Shown here: one piece after another, positions 1 to 7,399 of the stretch
Layout: each line of letters opens with the position of its first letter
How positions within the stretch are numbered: the stretch's first letter is position 1
DNA from: Microcaldota archaeon
GTDB taxonomy: Archaea > Micrarchaeota > Micrarchaeia > Micrarchaeales > Micrarchaeaceae
Reading direction: 5' to 3'
DNA: 46,688 nucleotides
Assembly: GCA_021792775.1 (NCBI GenBank)
Contig: JAJYTZ010000004.1
Span: 1-46,688, forward strand
Program-made: the position numbers and the translations under genes
The notes under the pieces: model-generated
Told to the model about the DNA's origin: nothing
Databases searched by the model: none
The model's input: the letters and a program-made list of their open reading frames with translations, nothing else

Positions 1-1
1 G

Positions 2-148
2 AGAAAAAGCGATGACATAATAAAATATAGAGGAGATTATAGATATACAGAAAATATTGATGAGATTTGGCCCGTGAAAAACGGGCTTAAGGCATATTAT
101 GAAACAAAGCAAAAGAGCATTATAGAACCAGAGGTTCAGGGTTTATAA
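2..148 (+). CDS. C-terminal fragment of an unidentified protein (5' truncated by window)
   Basis: An open frame enters at base 2 and ends at TAA 146-148, giving 48 residues rich in charged and aromatic residues (it ends EPEVQGL). The start lies outside the window. I do not recognise a family. It reads toward the small minus-strand frame and aIF5B, so it is convergent with them. The absence of stops over 48 codons is only moderate evidence for coding. Confidence 0.45.
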   Translation, partial: RKSDDIIKYRGDYRYTENIDEIWPVKNGLKAYYETKQKSIIEPEVQGL

Positions 149-167
149 CTTTCCTTGAAAGCTATAG

Positions 168-302
168 TTATGGTATCTCTACGGACCAAACAAAAACACA
201 ATCATCTTCGATGTTGAAACTCGCGGTTGCGGTGTTGAATGAATCCTTCATCCTAACGCTGTAAAGTCTTTTAATGGCATCTGCCAACATCACGTAATTC
301 AT
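168..302 (-). CDS. small hypothetical protein downstream of aIF5B
   Basis: A 44-residue frame starts at ATG 300-302 (MNYVMLADAIKRLYSV...) and ends at 168. A TTG at 365 in the same frame would give 65 residues. It lies about 115 nt (ATG) or 53 nt (TTG) after the aIF5B stop on the same strand, so it could be the tail gene of that transcript. No domain, signal peptide or catalytic motif is visible. It could be a chance frame; its function is unknown. Confidence 0.3.
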   Translation of the reverse strand: MNYVMLADAIKRLYSVRMKDSFNTATASFNIEDDCVFVWSVEIP

Positions 303-418
303 CAGACTAGTGAAGAACCCACGATGCAATGGCGAGACGACCAAAGAAGTCCTCTTCCAACTCAAGGTTTTGAGCTTCCGGATAATTTCTTCACTTTAAT
401 GTAAAGCCGGACATCCTC

Positions 419-2170
419 TTACTTGTTCCCTTCCCTTATCTCCATTATCCTTTCAAGCACCTTCCTTTCCTCATCGTTTATGAGGTTTGAAAGTTCTCCC
501 AAAAGAAGGTACGCGTCATGCGTCTTTACTCTTGTGTAAAGCTTCTCGTTCTCCTTTACCTGCCTTCCGAATGTCGGCTCATCCATCGATATTGCCACTT
601 GCTCTCCCTTCTTCGCTTCCTGCAGGGACGATTTATCATTCTGAATGCCCTTTATCTTTCCGACAGTCTCGCCATCCTCGTTTATCATCGGGCATCCTGG
701 CCTTATCGTCCCGGCCACTACCTCTACCCCGAATATCGCAGGATGGGATATTCTGAAGCACGAATTCGGCAGCGTTCTAACCATCGCAGGCATAACTATC
801 TTTCCAAGCGCAGCATCTCTCTTGTTCCTCTCTATTTCCGCCATATATTCCTTATACTGGTCTACTATCTCGTATATTATCCTCTTTTCTATGATCTTTA
901 CGCCGCTACTTTCCGCGTTCGTCCTTGCATCACCGTCTATACCTACATTGAATGCGAGCACTGTCGCATACGCCTGATTCACCGCATTCATCGAGAACGC
1001 GTCCAAAACATCTCTCTTGTTCACATTTCCTATTCCCTTCTTGCTTATCGGTATCTGCTCGTTCTCGAATATCTTAGAGAGCGCCTCTATGCCGCCTATG
1101 GAATCAGCTTTCAGCACAGGTCCAGACTTCTCCGTCTTGAAGACTCCTGTTATCTCTGCCTTTATCTTGTTTATGAAATCCGGCTCTGTTGAGTCTATGA
1201 TTGTGGAGCCGACTAACGCATCATCAAGTCCAACTGCGCTGATTCTTACTCCTGCCGCTGCGCCTACGCTCCCAACTCCTACAAACTCACTCTGCGAATC
1301 CCTCATCTCACCCAATGGCTTAGGTTTCAGCAACGCCTTTATCTTGACAGTTTTTACCTCTTCATGCACGGTCGCAAAGGCTATCGTATCGTTGGTATGT
1401 ATCGTCCCATCGTATAGTATAACATCTATGACGGTACCGAGACCTTTGATCTCCTTCCTTTCGAGTATGCCCCCTTTTGCCGGCTTGTCCGTGTCGATAT
1501 TAAGCTTCATTTCGAGGTATCTTTGCGAAAGCCCAGCCACAAGCATGAGCAGCTCTGCTATCCCGTTTCCTTTCTGTGCGCATACCGGCACTATGGCTAT
1601 CTCCTTCTGGAAATCGGTTATCTCATCGAAGAGGTTGGACTGAAGGCCGTACCTGCTTATCTGGCCTATGAGTTCGAATATCTTTGTGGTTATGCCATCT
1701 CTGACGCGCTGCTCTTGTCCCTTTAATGTCTCTGTTATGCTTGTGCTATCTACGTTCTTCCATCCTGTTATGAGGTCTATCTTGTTTGCTGCGACTATGA
1801 ACGGAGTCTTGTAATCTTTCAGTATCTCTATAGCTTCGGCTGTCTGCGGCTGCACCCCATCGTTGACATCCACCACCAATATTGCCAAGTCTGCGATGCT
1901 TCCTCCCCTCTTCCTTAAGTTGGTGAACGCTTCGTGTCCCGGAGTGTCTATGAAAAGCAGACCCGGGATCTTCAAGCTCTTCTTGTCGAATTTAGGAAGG
2001 CAATCGCATATCTCGTTTATAACCCGTATGGGCACCTCGCTTGCCCCTATGTGCTGCGTTATGCCTCCAGCTTCCTTTGAGGCTATTGCGCTGCTCCTTA
2101 TTCTGTCCAGCAGAGTCGTCTTTCCGTGGTCTACATGTCCTAAAACGCTTATTATCGGTTGTCTTATCAT
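419..2170 (-). CDS. infB: translation initiation factor aIF5B (IF-2 family GTPase)
   Basis: This is the 583-residue archaeal homologue of IF2/eIF5B, a cytoplasmic GTPase that promotes initiator-tRNA binding and ribosomal subunit joining. The G1 motif GHVDHGKTT follows within about ten residues of the start. The G3 motif DTPGHEAF and G4 motif NKID follow, and the long beta-barrel and C-terminal domains bring it to normal archaeal length. The open frame extends upstream to 2212, but the ATG at 2168-2170 (MIRQPIISVLGHVD) gives the canonical N-terminus. A GGTG sequence precedes it on the coding strand. It is transcribed divergently from ndk, with a TATA-like box near 2226-2236. Confidence 0.96.
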   Translation of the reverse strand: MIRQPIISVLGHVDHGKTTLLDRIRSSAIASKEAGGITQHIGASEVPIRVINEICDCLPKFDKKSLKIPGLLFIDTPGHEAFTNLRKRGGSIADLAILVVDVNDGVQPQTAEAIEILKDYKTPFIVAANKIDLITGWKNVDSTSITETLKGQEQRVRDGITTKIFELIGQISRYGLQSNLFDEITDFQKEIAIVPVCAQKGNGIAELLMLVAGLSQRYLEMKLNIDTDKPAKGGILERKEIKGLGTVIDVILYDGTIHTNDTIAFATVHEEVKTVKIKALLKPKPLGEMRDSQSEFVGVGSVGAAAGVRISAVGLDDALVGSTIIDSTEPDFINKIKAEITGVFKTEKSGPVLKADSIGGIEALSKIFENEQIPISKKGIGNVNKRDVLDAFSMNAVNQAYATVLAFNVGIDGDARTNAESSGVKIIEKRIIYEIVDQYKEYMAEIERNKRDAALGKIVMPAMVRTLPNSCFRISHPAIFGVEVVAGTIRPGCPMINEDGETVGKIKGIQNDKSSLQEAKKGEQVAISMDEPTFGRQVKENEKLYTRVKTHDAYLLLGELSNLINDEERKVLERIMEIREGNK

Positions 2171-2225
2171 AAAAACACCAACTTCTCCATATCTTTCTCC
2201 TGTTCCTCCCATCGTAAATAAGGAA

Positions 2226-2236
2226 GGATATAATCC
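2226..2236 (-). promoter_or_regulatory. TATA-like box for aIF5B
   Basis: On the minus strand GGATTATATCC lies about 60 nt before the aIF5B ATG. Initiation about 25 nt downstream would give a leader of about 35 nt that includes the GGTG ribosome-binding element. The box is itself nearly palindromic. Confidence 0.45.
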
Positions 2237-2351
2237 TTTTTTTGCATCGGAGATTCGGGAGCTCCAATTGTGATATCGTCTTCCTTACCTGCAACTCTTC
2301 CGCGCTATTTACACATCTGCTTCTTCTGAAAAATCTATATATCTTTCCAGC

Positions 2352-2358
2352 TATATAA
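2352..2358 (+). promoter_or_regulatory. TATA box for ndk
   Basis: TATATAA is centred about 32 nt before the ATG at 2387. Archaeal transcription usually starts about 25 nt downstream of the box, which predicts an almost leaderless ndk mRNA. No Shine-Dalgarno sequence is seen in front of the start, which fits. Confidence 0.55.
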
Positions 2359-2386
2359 GGTTGCGCTTAGCGCAATCGTGGTTTTT

Positions 2387-2947
2387 ATGGAAAGGACATT
2401 GGTTCTTATCAAGCCTGATGGGGTCAGAAGAGGATTGATAGGTAATGTGATATCGAGATTCGAATCCGCTGGGCTGAAGGTCTGTGCGATAAAGATGCTT
2501 GTCCCTAGCAAGGAACTAGTCAGCAGGCATTACGCGGACAATGAGGATTGGCTAAGGAGCGTAGGGTCGAAAGCGAAGAAGTCATCCGAAGCAAAGGGGA
2601 TAGTACTGAAGGAGTCTGAAATTGAGCTGGGACAGAAGGTGCGCTCCAGGCTCATCAAATACCTATCATCCGGGCCAGTCATATGCATGGCAATAGAGGG
2701 AAACGAATCTATATTTGCTGTCAGGAAGATAGTCGGCAGTACAGAGCCTAAGAGCGCAGACCCTTCATCTATACGCGGTTCTCTATCCACAGATTCGTAC
2801 GGGCTTGCAGATTCGTCAGACCGCCCCATTAAGAACATAATACACGCTTCTGAAGACTATGCTACTGCCTCTGCCGAGATTAAGCTGTGGTTTAGCGAAT
2901 CTGAGCTGATCGAATATAAAAGAGCTGATGAGGAAATAGTGTATTGA
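2387..2947 (+). CDS. ndk: nucleoside diphosphate kinase
   Basis: The product transfers the gamma phosphate from ATP to NDPs by a phospho-histidine ping-pong mechanism. The N-terminal ERTLVLIKPDGV motif is diagnostic, and the catalytic histidine is in NIIHASED near residue 151. At 186 residues it is longer than the roughly 150-residue bacterial enzyme; the extra length sits between the core helices (KKSSEAKGIVLKES region), as in some archaeal NDKs. The frame is open from a GTG at 2378, but ATG 2387 (MERTLVLIK) aligns best and suits leaderless initiation. It stands alone, divergent from aIF5B. Confidence 0.95.
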   Translation: MERTLVLIKPDGVRRGLIGNVISRFESAGLKVCAIKMLVPSKELVSRHYADNEDWLRSVGSKAKKSSEAKGIVLKESEIELGQKVRSRLIKYLSSGPVICMAIEGNESIFAVRKIVGSTEPKSADPSSIRGSLSTDSYGLADSSDRPIKNIIHASEDYATASAEIKLWFSESELIEYKRADEEIVY

Positions 2948-3096
2948 CAAAAGTGGCGTAAAACCCAAACTCTTCAGAAGCGTGGTATGTTACCATGGTT
3001 CCACACATAATTATATAAATTTGAAAGGCATAACTATATTGATTATATGAAACTTGAAATTTACGGCTTTAAAGCTGATGTTGCAATCAGCCAAAA

Positions 3097-3288
3097 ATGG
3101 TATATCGGGAGATACCTGAATTGCACATAGTAGAACAGGCCAAAACATTAGGCACTCTTGAGGAACGATTAAAAGGAGGCGTCGAAGACGTGCTTGATGC
3201 GATAAGGGCGAAGCCGGACACCTATAAAAAATACCTATCAAAAGCTACTTTCGAAAAACTCGACCTTAGAGTGAAAGTATATGCCTAG
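3097..3288 (+). CDS. small hypothetical protein, possibly the remains of a toxin-antitoxin unit
   Basis: This 63-residue, highly charged helical frame (VEQAKTLGTLEERLKGGVED...) has no clear family. A TATA box near 3011-3017 fits the ATG at 3047 better; that ATG opens a different frame of 27 codons that overlaps this one. A further ATG at 3281, overlapping the stop, opens a 17-codon frame (MPRFVIKPLALEKILVK) that resembles the first strand and helix of a RelE-like toxin. The arrangement suggests a frameshifted or truncated small operon, but a genuine small gene is possible. Confidence 0.4.
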   Translation: MVYREIPELHIVEQAKTLGTLEERLKGGVEDVLDAIRAKPDTYKKYLSKATFEKLDLRVKVYA

Positions 3289-3374
3289 GTTCGTGATAAA
3301 GCCCTTAGCACTAGAGAAGATCCTTGTCAAATAAGCCTTTACAGTTAAATATACTATAATAATAAGATGATCAA

Positions 3375-3656
3375 ATGGCACAGGTAATAACAATAACAAT
3401 TCCCAAAAAGTTAGAGAAGCGCCTATCTGGCATTTCAAACGCAGAGTTGGAGAAATTGGTACTAGACGTCTTAAATTACCATGCATTCGAAAAAGAGCTC
3501 GCCGATTCAAAGGAACTACAGAAAGGCATACTAAAGCTTCTTGCCTCGAAGAGCAGGCTTACGAAGGACACAGCCAGCAAAATCTCGAGAAAAATTGGAT
3601 TGAGCATGGCAGACGAAGTCAAAAACTTCGGTAAACCTGCCCGCGTGATCAACTAA
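3375..3656 (+). CDS. orphan antitoxin-like protein (ribbon-helix-helix type N-terminus)
   Basis: This 93-residue protein begins with a strand-helix pattern (VITITIPKKLEKRLSG) typical of VapB-like ribbon-helix-helix antitoxins. A long charged helical region follows, with an AELEKLVLDVLNYH segment. A TATA-like sequence (AAATATACTATAAT) lies about 25 nt upstream, compatible with a leaderless start at 3375. No PIN or RelE toxin follows; the next gene is the convergent DUF59 gene. It is probably an orphan antitoxin or a small transcriptional regulator. Confidence 0.6.
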   Translation: MAQVITITIPKKLEKRLSGISNAELEKLVLDVLNYHAFEKELADSKELQKGILKLLASKSRLTKDTASKISRKIGLSMADEVKNFGKPARVIN

Positions 3657-3667
3657 CTGCCCAAATA

Positions 3668-3961
3668 CTATATCCTGTATTTGAGGTCATCATCCATCAT
3701 CTCCGGACTCCATAGTGGGTCCCATACAAGCTCTACGTCAACCTCCTTTACCCCCGGTATCGCTTCAAGCCTGAGCTGCGCATCCGCAAGTATTAATGAT
3801 GTGACCGGACACATTGGAGAGGTCATTGTCAGCTTTATCATCACCCGGTTCTCATCTTTTGTCTCTATTCCGTATATGAGGCCTATGCTTACTATATCTG
3901 CATCAAGTTCGGGGTCCTTGCAGCTTCTCAAAGCCTCTATCACGTTTATCTTCTCAACCAT
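3668..3961 (-). CDS. MIP18/DUF59 family iron-sulfur assembly protein
   Basis: This 97-residue protein has the family core: CKDPELDADIVSIGLIYGI near the N-terminus, then LTMTSPMCPVTS with the conserved cysteine, and GVKEVDVELVWDPLWSPEMM. The family (SufT/PaaD/MIP18) assists Fe-S cluster assembly or insertion in the cytoplasm. It is the last gene of the tuf-rps10 transcription unit, 19 nt after rps10. The client in this organism is not shown; the nearby SDH Fe-S subunit is a plausible but unproven one. Confidence 0.85.
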   Translation of the reverse strand: MVEKINVIEALRSCKDPELDADIVSIGLIYGIETKDENRVMIKLTMTSPMCPVTSLILADAQLRLEAIPGVKEVDVELVWDPLWSPEMMDDDLKYRI

Positions 3962-3980
3962 CCTTCTTCCTTTGTGTCAT

Positions 3981-4286
3981 TCAACTTATGCTTATTTCTA
4001 TTTGGACCGTGTCCGGTACAGCTATTCGCATTATTTGTCTGAGTATCTGCTCGTTCGCATTTAGCTGTATCATTCTCTTGTATATACGCATCTGCCATCT
4101 TTCGTATGTATGGCTACCCTCTCCTGCAGGCGCCTTTCTGGTAGTCTGCGATATAATCTTTGTCGGAAGCGGGATGGGCCCTACCGCCTTCACATCTAAG
4201 GATAAAGCGATACTCTTTATCTGACTCATTATCGCATCGGCATCCTTATGGGAAAGGCTTGATAGTTTTATCCTTGCGACTGTCAA
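3981..4286 (-). CDS. rps10: 30S ribosomal protein uS10
   Basis: The 101-residue product matches archaeal S10: an N-terminal ARIKLSS strand, the GPIPLPTKI motif and a C-terminal beta segment (VPDTVQIEISIS). S10 is in the head of the small subunit. The gene begins 4 nt after the EF-1A stop codon; tuf-rps10 linkage is a conserved archaeal arrangement and indicates co-transcription and translational coupling. Confidence 0.95.
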   Translation of the reverse strand: MTVARIKLSSLSHKDADAIMSQIKSIALSLDVKAVGPIPLPTKIISQTTRKAPAGEGSHTYERWQMRIYKRMIQLNANEQILRQIMRIAVPDTVQIEISIS

Positions 4287-4290
4287 CAGA

Positions 4291-5556
4291 TCACGCCTTC
4301 ACAATGTCAAGGATGACCCCCGCGCCAACCGTCTCTCCCATATCACGGATAGCGAACCTTCCAAGCTGCGGGAACTCGCTGTACTTCTCAGCAGAGAGCG
4401 GCTTTGTCGGCTTTATCTTCACTATCGCTATATCTCCGGTCTTTATTGTTTCAGGATTCTTCTCAAGTACCTGACCTGTCTTAGGATCCTTTTTCTCGAG
4501 TATGTCGACTATAGTGCATGCAATCTGGGCGGTGTGTATGTGGAATACCGGCGTGTATCCGCGCGCTATGACATTCTGGTGGTGCAACACTATGAGCTGT
4601 GCGGTAAACTCTGATACGACTGATGGCGGGTTCGATGCAGGGCCTATCACATCCCCTCTCTTTATGTCCTTTCTTTCGACTCCCTTTATGTTGAATCCCA
4701 CATTGTCTCCAGGCTGTGCTTCCTTGAGCTGCTTGTGATGCATCTCTATGCTCTTGACCTCTGCCTTCTTGTTTGCGGGCATTACCACTATCATGTCTCC
4801 AGGTCTCATTATTCCCGTCTCCACTCTCCCTACTGGGACTGTTCCGAAACCAGATACGCTGTAAACATCCTGTACAGGAAGCCTGAGCGGTTTGTCAGTC
4901 GGCTTTGGCGGTGCGACAAGGTTGTTCAGGGCGTCAAGTAGTGTTGGGCCATTGTACCATGGCATATTCTCTGATTTCTTTGCGACATTGTCTCCCTTGT
5001 AGGCAGAATACGCTATGACAGGCATGCTGTCTGTCTTAACTCCAAGAGACTTTAGCAGGTCTGTCGCAGACTTCTTTGCTTCCTCGAACTTCTGCTGCTC
5101 GTACTTGGCGGCGTCCATCTTGTTAACTCCTATTATTATCTGCTTTATACCAAGCACATTTGCAAGTATTGCGTGCTCCCTTGTCTGCGCCTGTACGCCA
5201 TCAACCGCACTTACGACAAGCACCGCAGCATCAGCCTGGCTGGCTCCAGTAATCATGTTCTTTACGAAGTCTCTGTGTCCTGGCGCGTCGATAATCGTGA
5301 AATAAAATTTTGCAGTTTCGAAGTCCTTGTGCGCTATGTCTATCGTTATACCTCTCTCCTGCTCTTCCTTGAGGCTGTCCATGACAAAAGCAAACTCGAA
5401 AGTCGCTCTGTTTGTCTGCTGTGCTATCTCCTTGTATCTATCTACGTCTCTCTGTGTTATAACTCCTGTCTCGAATAAGAGCCTTCCTACGGTTGTTGAC
5501 TTTCCATGGTCTACATGACCAATGAATATCAGATTCATATGTGGTTTGTCTGTCAT
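4291..5556 (-). CDS. tuf: translation elongation factor EF-1A
   Basis: This 421-residue GTPase delivers aminoacyl-tRNA to the ribosome. GHVDHGKST (G1) starts at residue 13, DAPGHRDF (G3) and NKMD (G4) follow, then domains II and III with the archaeal/eukaryotic GFNIKGV and NPETIKTGD signatures. Length and motifs are normal for archaeal EF-1A. It is first in the tuf-rps10-DUF59 unit. A TATA box is about 45 nt upstream, and a perfect hairpin-forming repeat lies just beyond it. Confidence 0.97.
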   Translation of the reverse strand: MTDKPHMNLIFIGHVDHGKSTTVGRLLFETGVITQRDVDRYKEIAQQTNRATFEFAFVMDSLKEEQERGITIDIAHKDFETAKFYFTIIDAPGHRDFVKNMITGASQADAAVLVVSAVDGVQAQTREHAILANVLGIKQIIIGVNKMDAAKYEQQKFEEAKKSATDLLKSLGVKTDSMPVIAYSAYKGDNVAKKSENMPWYNGPTLLDALNNLVAPPKPTDKPLRLPVQDVYSVSGFGTVPVGRVETGIMRPGDMIVVMPANKKAEVKSIEMHHKQLKEAQPGDNVGFNIKGVERKDIKRGDVIGPASNPPSVVSEFTAQLIVLHHQNVIARGYTPVFHIHTAQIACTIVDILEKKDPKTGQVLEKNPETIKTGDIAIVKIKPTKPLSAEKYSEFPQLGRFAIRDMGETVGAGVILDIVKA

Positions 5557-5596
5557 CTATTTCACCATTAATCATTCAAAATTATCCAGCAAAAAC

Positions 5597-5604
5597 TATT
5601 TAAA
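5597..5604 (-). promoter_or_regulatory. TATA box for tuf
   Basis: On the minus strand TTTAAATA is centred about 44 nt before the tuf ATG, predicting a leader of about 18 nt. A second AT-rich TATA-like stretch (TTTATAAT) at 5677-5688 could give a longer transcript. Confidence 0.5.
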
Positions 5605-5611
5605 GCATATC

Positions 5612-5628
5612 GGATGCGAAGCGCATCC
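5612..5628. repeat. perfect inverted repeat upstream of the tuf promoter
   Basis: GGATGCG-AAG-CGCATCC is a 7-bp perfect stem with a 3-nt spacer. It lies directly upstream of the tuf TATA box and downstream of the SDH operon. It could be an operator or activator site for tuf, or a stem closing SDH operon transcripts. The sequence does not decide between these. Confidence 0.5.
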
Positions 5629-5750
5629 TCTCTCATAACTAATCTGCTAAAGAGGTATGATAAGAAGTGCCTAAATAATTATAAATACCTTTCGGTAAGC
5701 CGCTCGCCATACAAACATCCCACCTATCCACCTCCTCATCAGTTCTTCTA

Positions 5751-5915
5751 TCATAATATTACCGAAGCGAATAATATCACAGCGCCTACCCCAATGCCTA
5801 TTTCCAAATAGGGAGATGGTATCTGTCCGAACTTATACAATAGCCCTGCCGCATCTATCACTGCAAGCCCTACAAGGAAGATCGGCAGTTTCATTCTTTT
5901 CGGTATTATCCCCAT
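5751..5915 (-). CDS. 54-residue two-helix membrane protein at the end of the SDH operon
   Basis: A frame too short for common gene callers runs from ATG 5913-5915 to TGA 5751-5753. The protein starts MGIIPKRMK and then forms two hydrophobic helices (LPIFLVGLAVIDAAGLLY and IGIGVGAVILFASVIL) joined by a short polar loop. It begins 4 nt after the stop of the SDH anchor gene, so it is probably translated from the same mRNA. Position and topology suggest a small extra membrane subunit of the succinate dehydrogenase complex; this is inference, as no family is recognised. Confidence 0.7.
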   Translation of the reverse strand: MGIIPKRMKLPIFLVGLAVIDAAGLLYKFGQIPSPYLEIGIGVGAVILFASVIL

Positions 5916-5919
5916 ACGA

Positions 5920-6651
5920 TCACAAATGCAGCAGAGTAAAATTTATCGGCAATCCTGCGCCCAGCGCTCTCAGATATAAATCAACAAGGACAAACATCAA
6001 AAGGCTTATCCATGCGAGCTGTTCGTGGTGGGCGTTGAAATAAGACTGGAAATCGAAATAACTCTTTCTTCTCTGTCCTGCAAACTTACATCCGAAGCAG
6101 TCAACCCTCCCTCCAGTCAGATGCCTGAGCGCATGGCATGAGAAAAGATATACCGTAACTAATATCGTATTTATCGCGATAAGAAGGGCCGCAAACGTGA
6201 TTGCTCCATTGAATGCTACCGCCTTGTATATGTCGTAATAGAAGAATGGAAGTATCAGTATCGAAGCGTATAGGAAATATCTGTGCAGATTCTCAAACCT
6301 GAAGAATCCCGTCTCTCCGGTATATGCTCTTTTCGCAGAGTCTTCCCTCTTCCCTATCGCACACTCTACTGGATGTTTGAAGATATGTCTGTGATAGTCC
6401 TTTCTGTAGGCATAACATGTTACCCTGAATAGACCAACTATCGGGAGTATCAGTATGGTTGGTGCGTAGAACGGATCGACATAGCCATCAAAGCTCTTTA
6501 CCGGATATATGACCATCAGATACAAAGCTATGCCTACAAGTATTATAAAAGCCCAAAGTCGGGGATTTGGTTCTCTCAGCTCCTTAGGTATGATTACTCT
6601 CTTAGAGGAATACGCGCTTTGTATCTCATTCTTCTCCCTTCCAAACTCCAA
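5920..6651 (-). CDS. succinate dehydrogenase membrane-anchor subunit (Sdh1-like type)
   Basis: This 243-residue protein has about five transmembrane helices (residues ~32-52, 64-78, 128-148, 152-176 and 212-230). It carries the pattern SCHALRHLTGG ... CFGC ... HHEQLAWISL. Histidine-rich motifs of this kind occur in the anchor protein of actinobacterial Sdh1-type complexes and in acidophilic archaea, from memory of those families. The histidines are candidate heme or quinone-site ligands. It starts 4 nt after sdhB and is followed by the 54-residue membrane protein. It is not an ordinary SdhC/SdhD pair. Confidence 0.75.
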   Translation of the reverse strand: MEFGREKNEIQSAYSSKRVIIPKELREPNPRLWAFIILVGIALYLMVIYPVKSFDGYVDPFYAPTILILPIVGLFRVTCYAYRKDYHRHIFKHPVECAIGKREDSAKRAYTGETGFFRFENLHRYFLYASILILPFFYYDIYKAVAFNGAITFAALLIAINTILVTVYLFSCHALRHLTGGRVDCFGCKFAGQRRKSYFDFQSYFNAHHEQLAWISLLMFVLVDLYLRALGAGLPINFTLLHL

Positions 6652-6655
6652 ACTC

Positions 6656-7399
6656 TTACCTCTTTTTTTCTCTCCTCCAGAGAAGCGGGTCGTAGAAACG
6701 GTCTGCCGCCCTCTCCTTTTCCTGTATTATCGCGTTGTCGGTTATTTTTATTCCCTCTGGGCATACCTCCTGGCAGCACTTTGTCACATTGCAGTACCCT
6801 ATTCCTCCCTCATTGTTGAGAAATTCGGATCTATCTACAGTATCCATCGGATGCATATCCAGCGATGCCGCCTTCACTACGTGCCTCGGCCCGACATAGT
6901 CCGCTTTGTGATCCCTTATCACATGGCATACGTCCTGGCACAGGAAACATTCGATACATTTTCTGAACTCCTTTGTCCTCTCTACATCTATCTGTTTTAT
7001 CTTCCACGGTATCTCAGCCTCTCTCGGACTGAACTCAGGGATCTGCCTGTTTATCAGATAATTCTCGCTCACATCCGCAACGAGATCCGCAACACTGTTA
7101 AATGCACTCATAGGAGCAACTCTTATCTTGCCTTTTATTGTGTCTATCCGGGTCTTGCACATAAGCTTCGGCATATTGTTTATCTCAGCTGCACAAGATC
7201 CGCACCGAGCCGCCTTGCAGTTCCATCTTATCGCAAGTGTCGTGTCTATATGTTCCTGCACATACCTCACAGCGTCGAGTACGACCATACCCTCCTGAAT
7301 CGGCACCTCGTAATCCTTGTATCCCCCCCCTCCGTTCTCATCGGTCCGGTATATGCTTATGTTTATCACCCTTTTCCCGCTCTCTTCACTCATCCTCAT
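6656..7399 (-). CDS. sdhB: succinate dehydrogenase iron-sulfur subunit
   Basis: This 247-residue subunit carries electrons from FAD to the membrane quinone. The N-terminal ferredoxin domain has 2Fe-2S ligands in CKAARCGSC plus a downstream LMCKT. The C-terminal domain has CIECFLCQDVC and then C...CCQEVCPEG for the 4Fe-4S and 3Fe-4S clusters. Its start overlaps the 3' end of sdhA by 14 nt, indicating translational coupling. Either M1 (7399) or M3 (7393) could start it. Confidence 0.93.
   Translation of the reverse strand: MRMSEESGKRVINISIYRTDENGGGGYKDYEVPIQEGMVVLDAVRYVQEHIDTTLAIRWNCKAARCGSCAAEINNMPKLMCKTRIDTIKGKIRVAPMSAFNSVADLVADVSENYLINRQIPEFSPREAEIPWKIKQIDVERTKEFRKCIECFLCQDVCHVIRDHKADYVGPRHVVKAASLDMHPMDTVDRSEFLNNEGGIGYCNVTKCCQEVCPEGIKITDNAIIQEKERAADRFYDPLLWRREKKR

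Noticed and set aside
168-302. Alba-family protein (MNYVM recalls the KPVMNYV motif)
   Set aside because: Only five residues agree and the rest of the fold signature is missing; left as hypothetical.
5614-5811. 65-residue plus-strand frame between tuf and the SDH operon
   Set aside because: It is low complexity and antisense to the 54-residue membrane protein, which fits the operon better.
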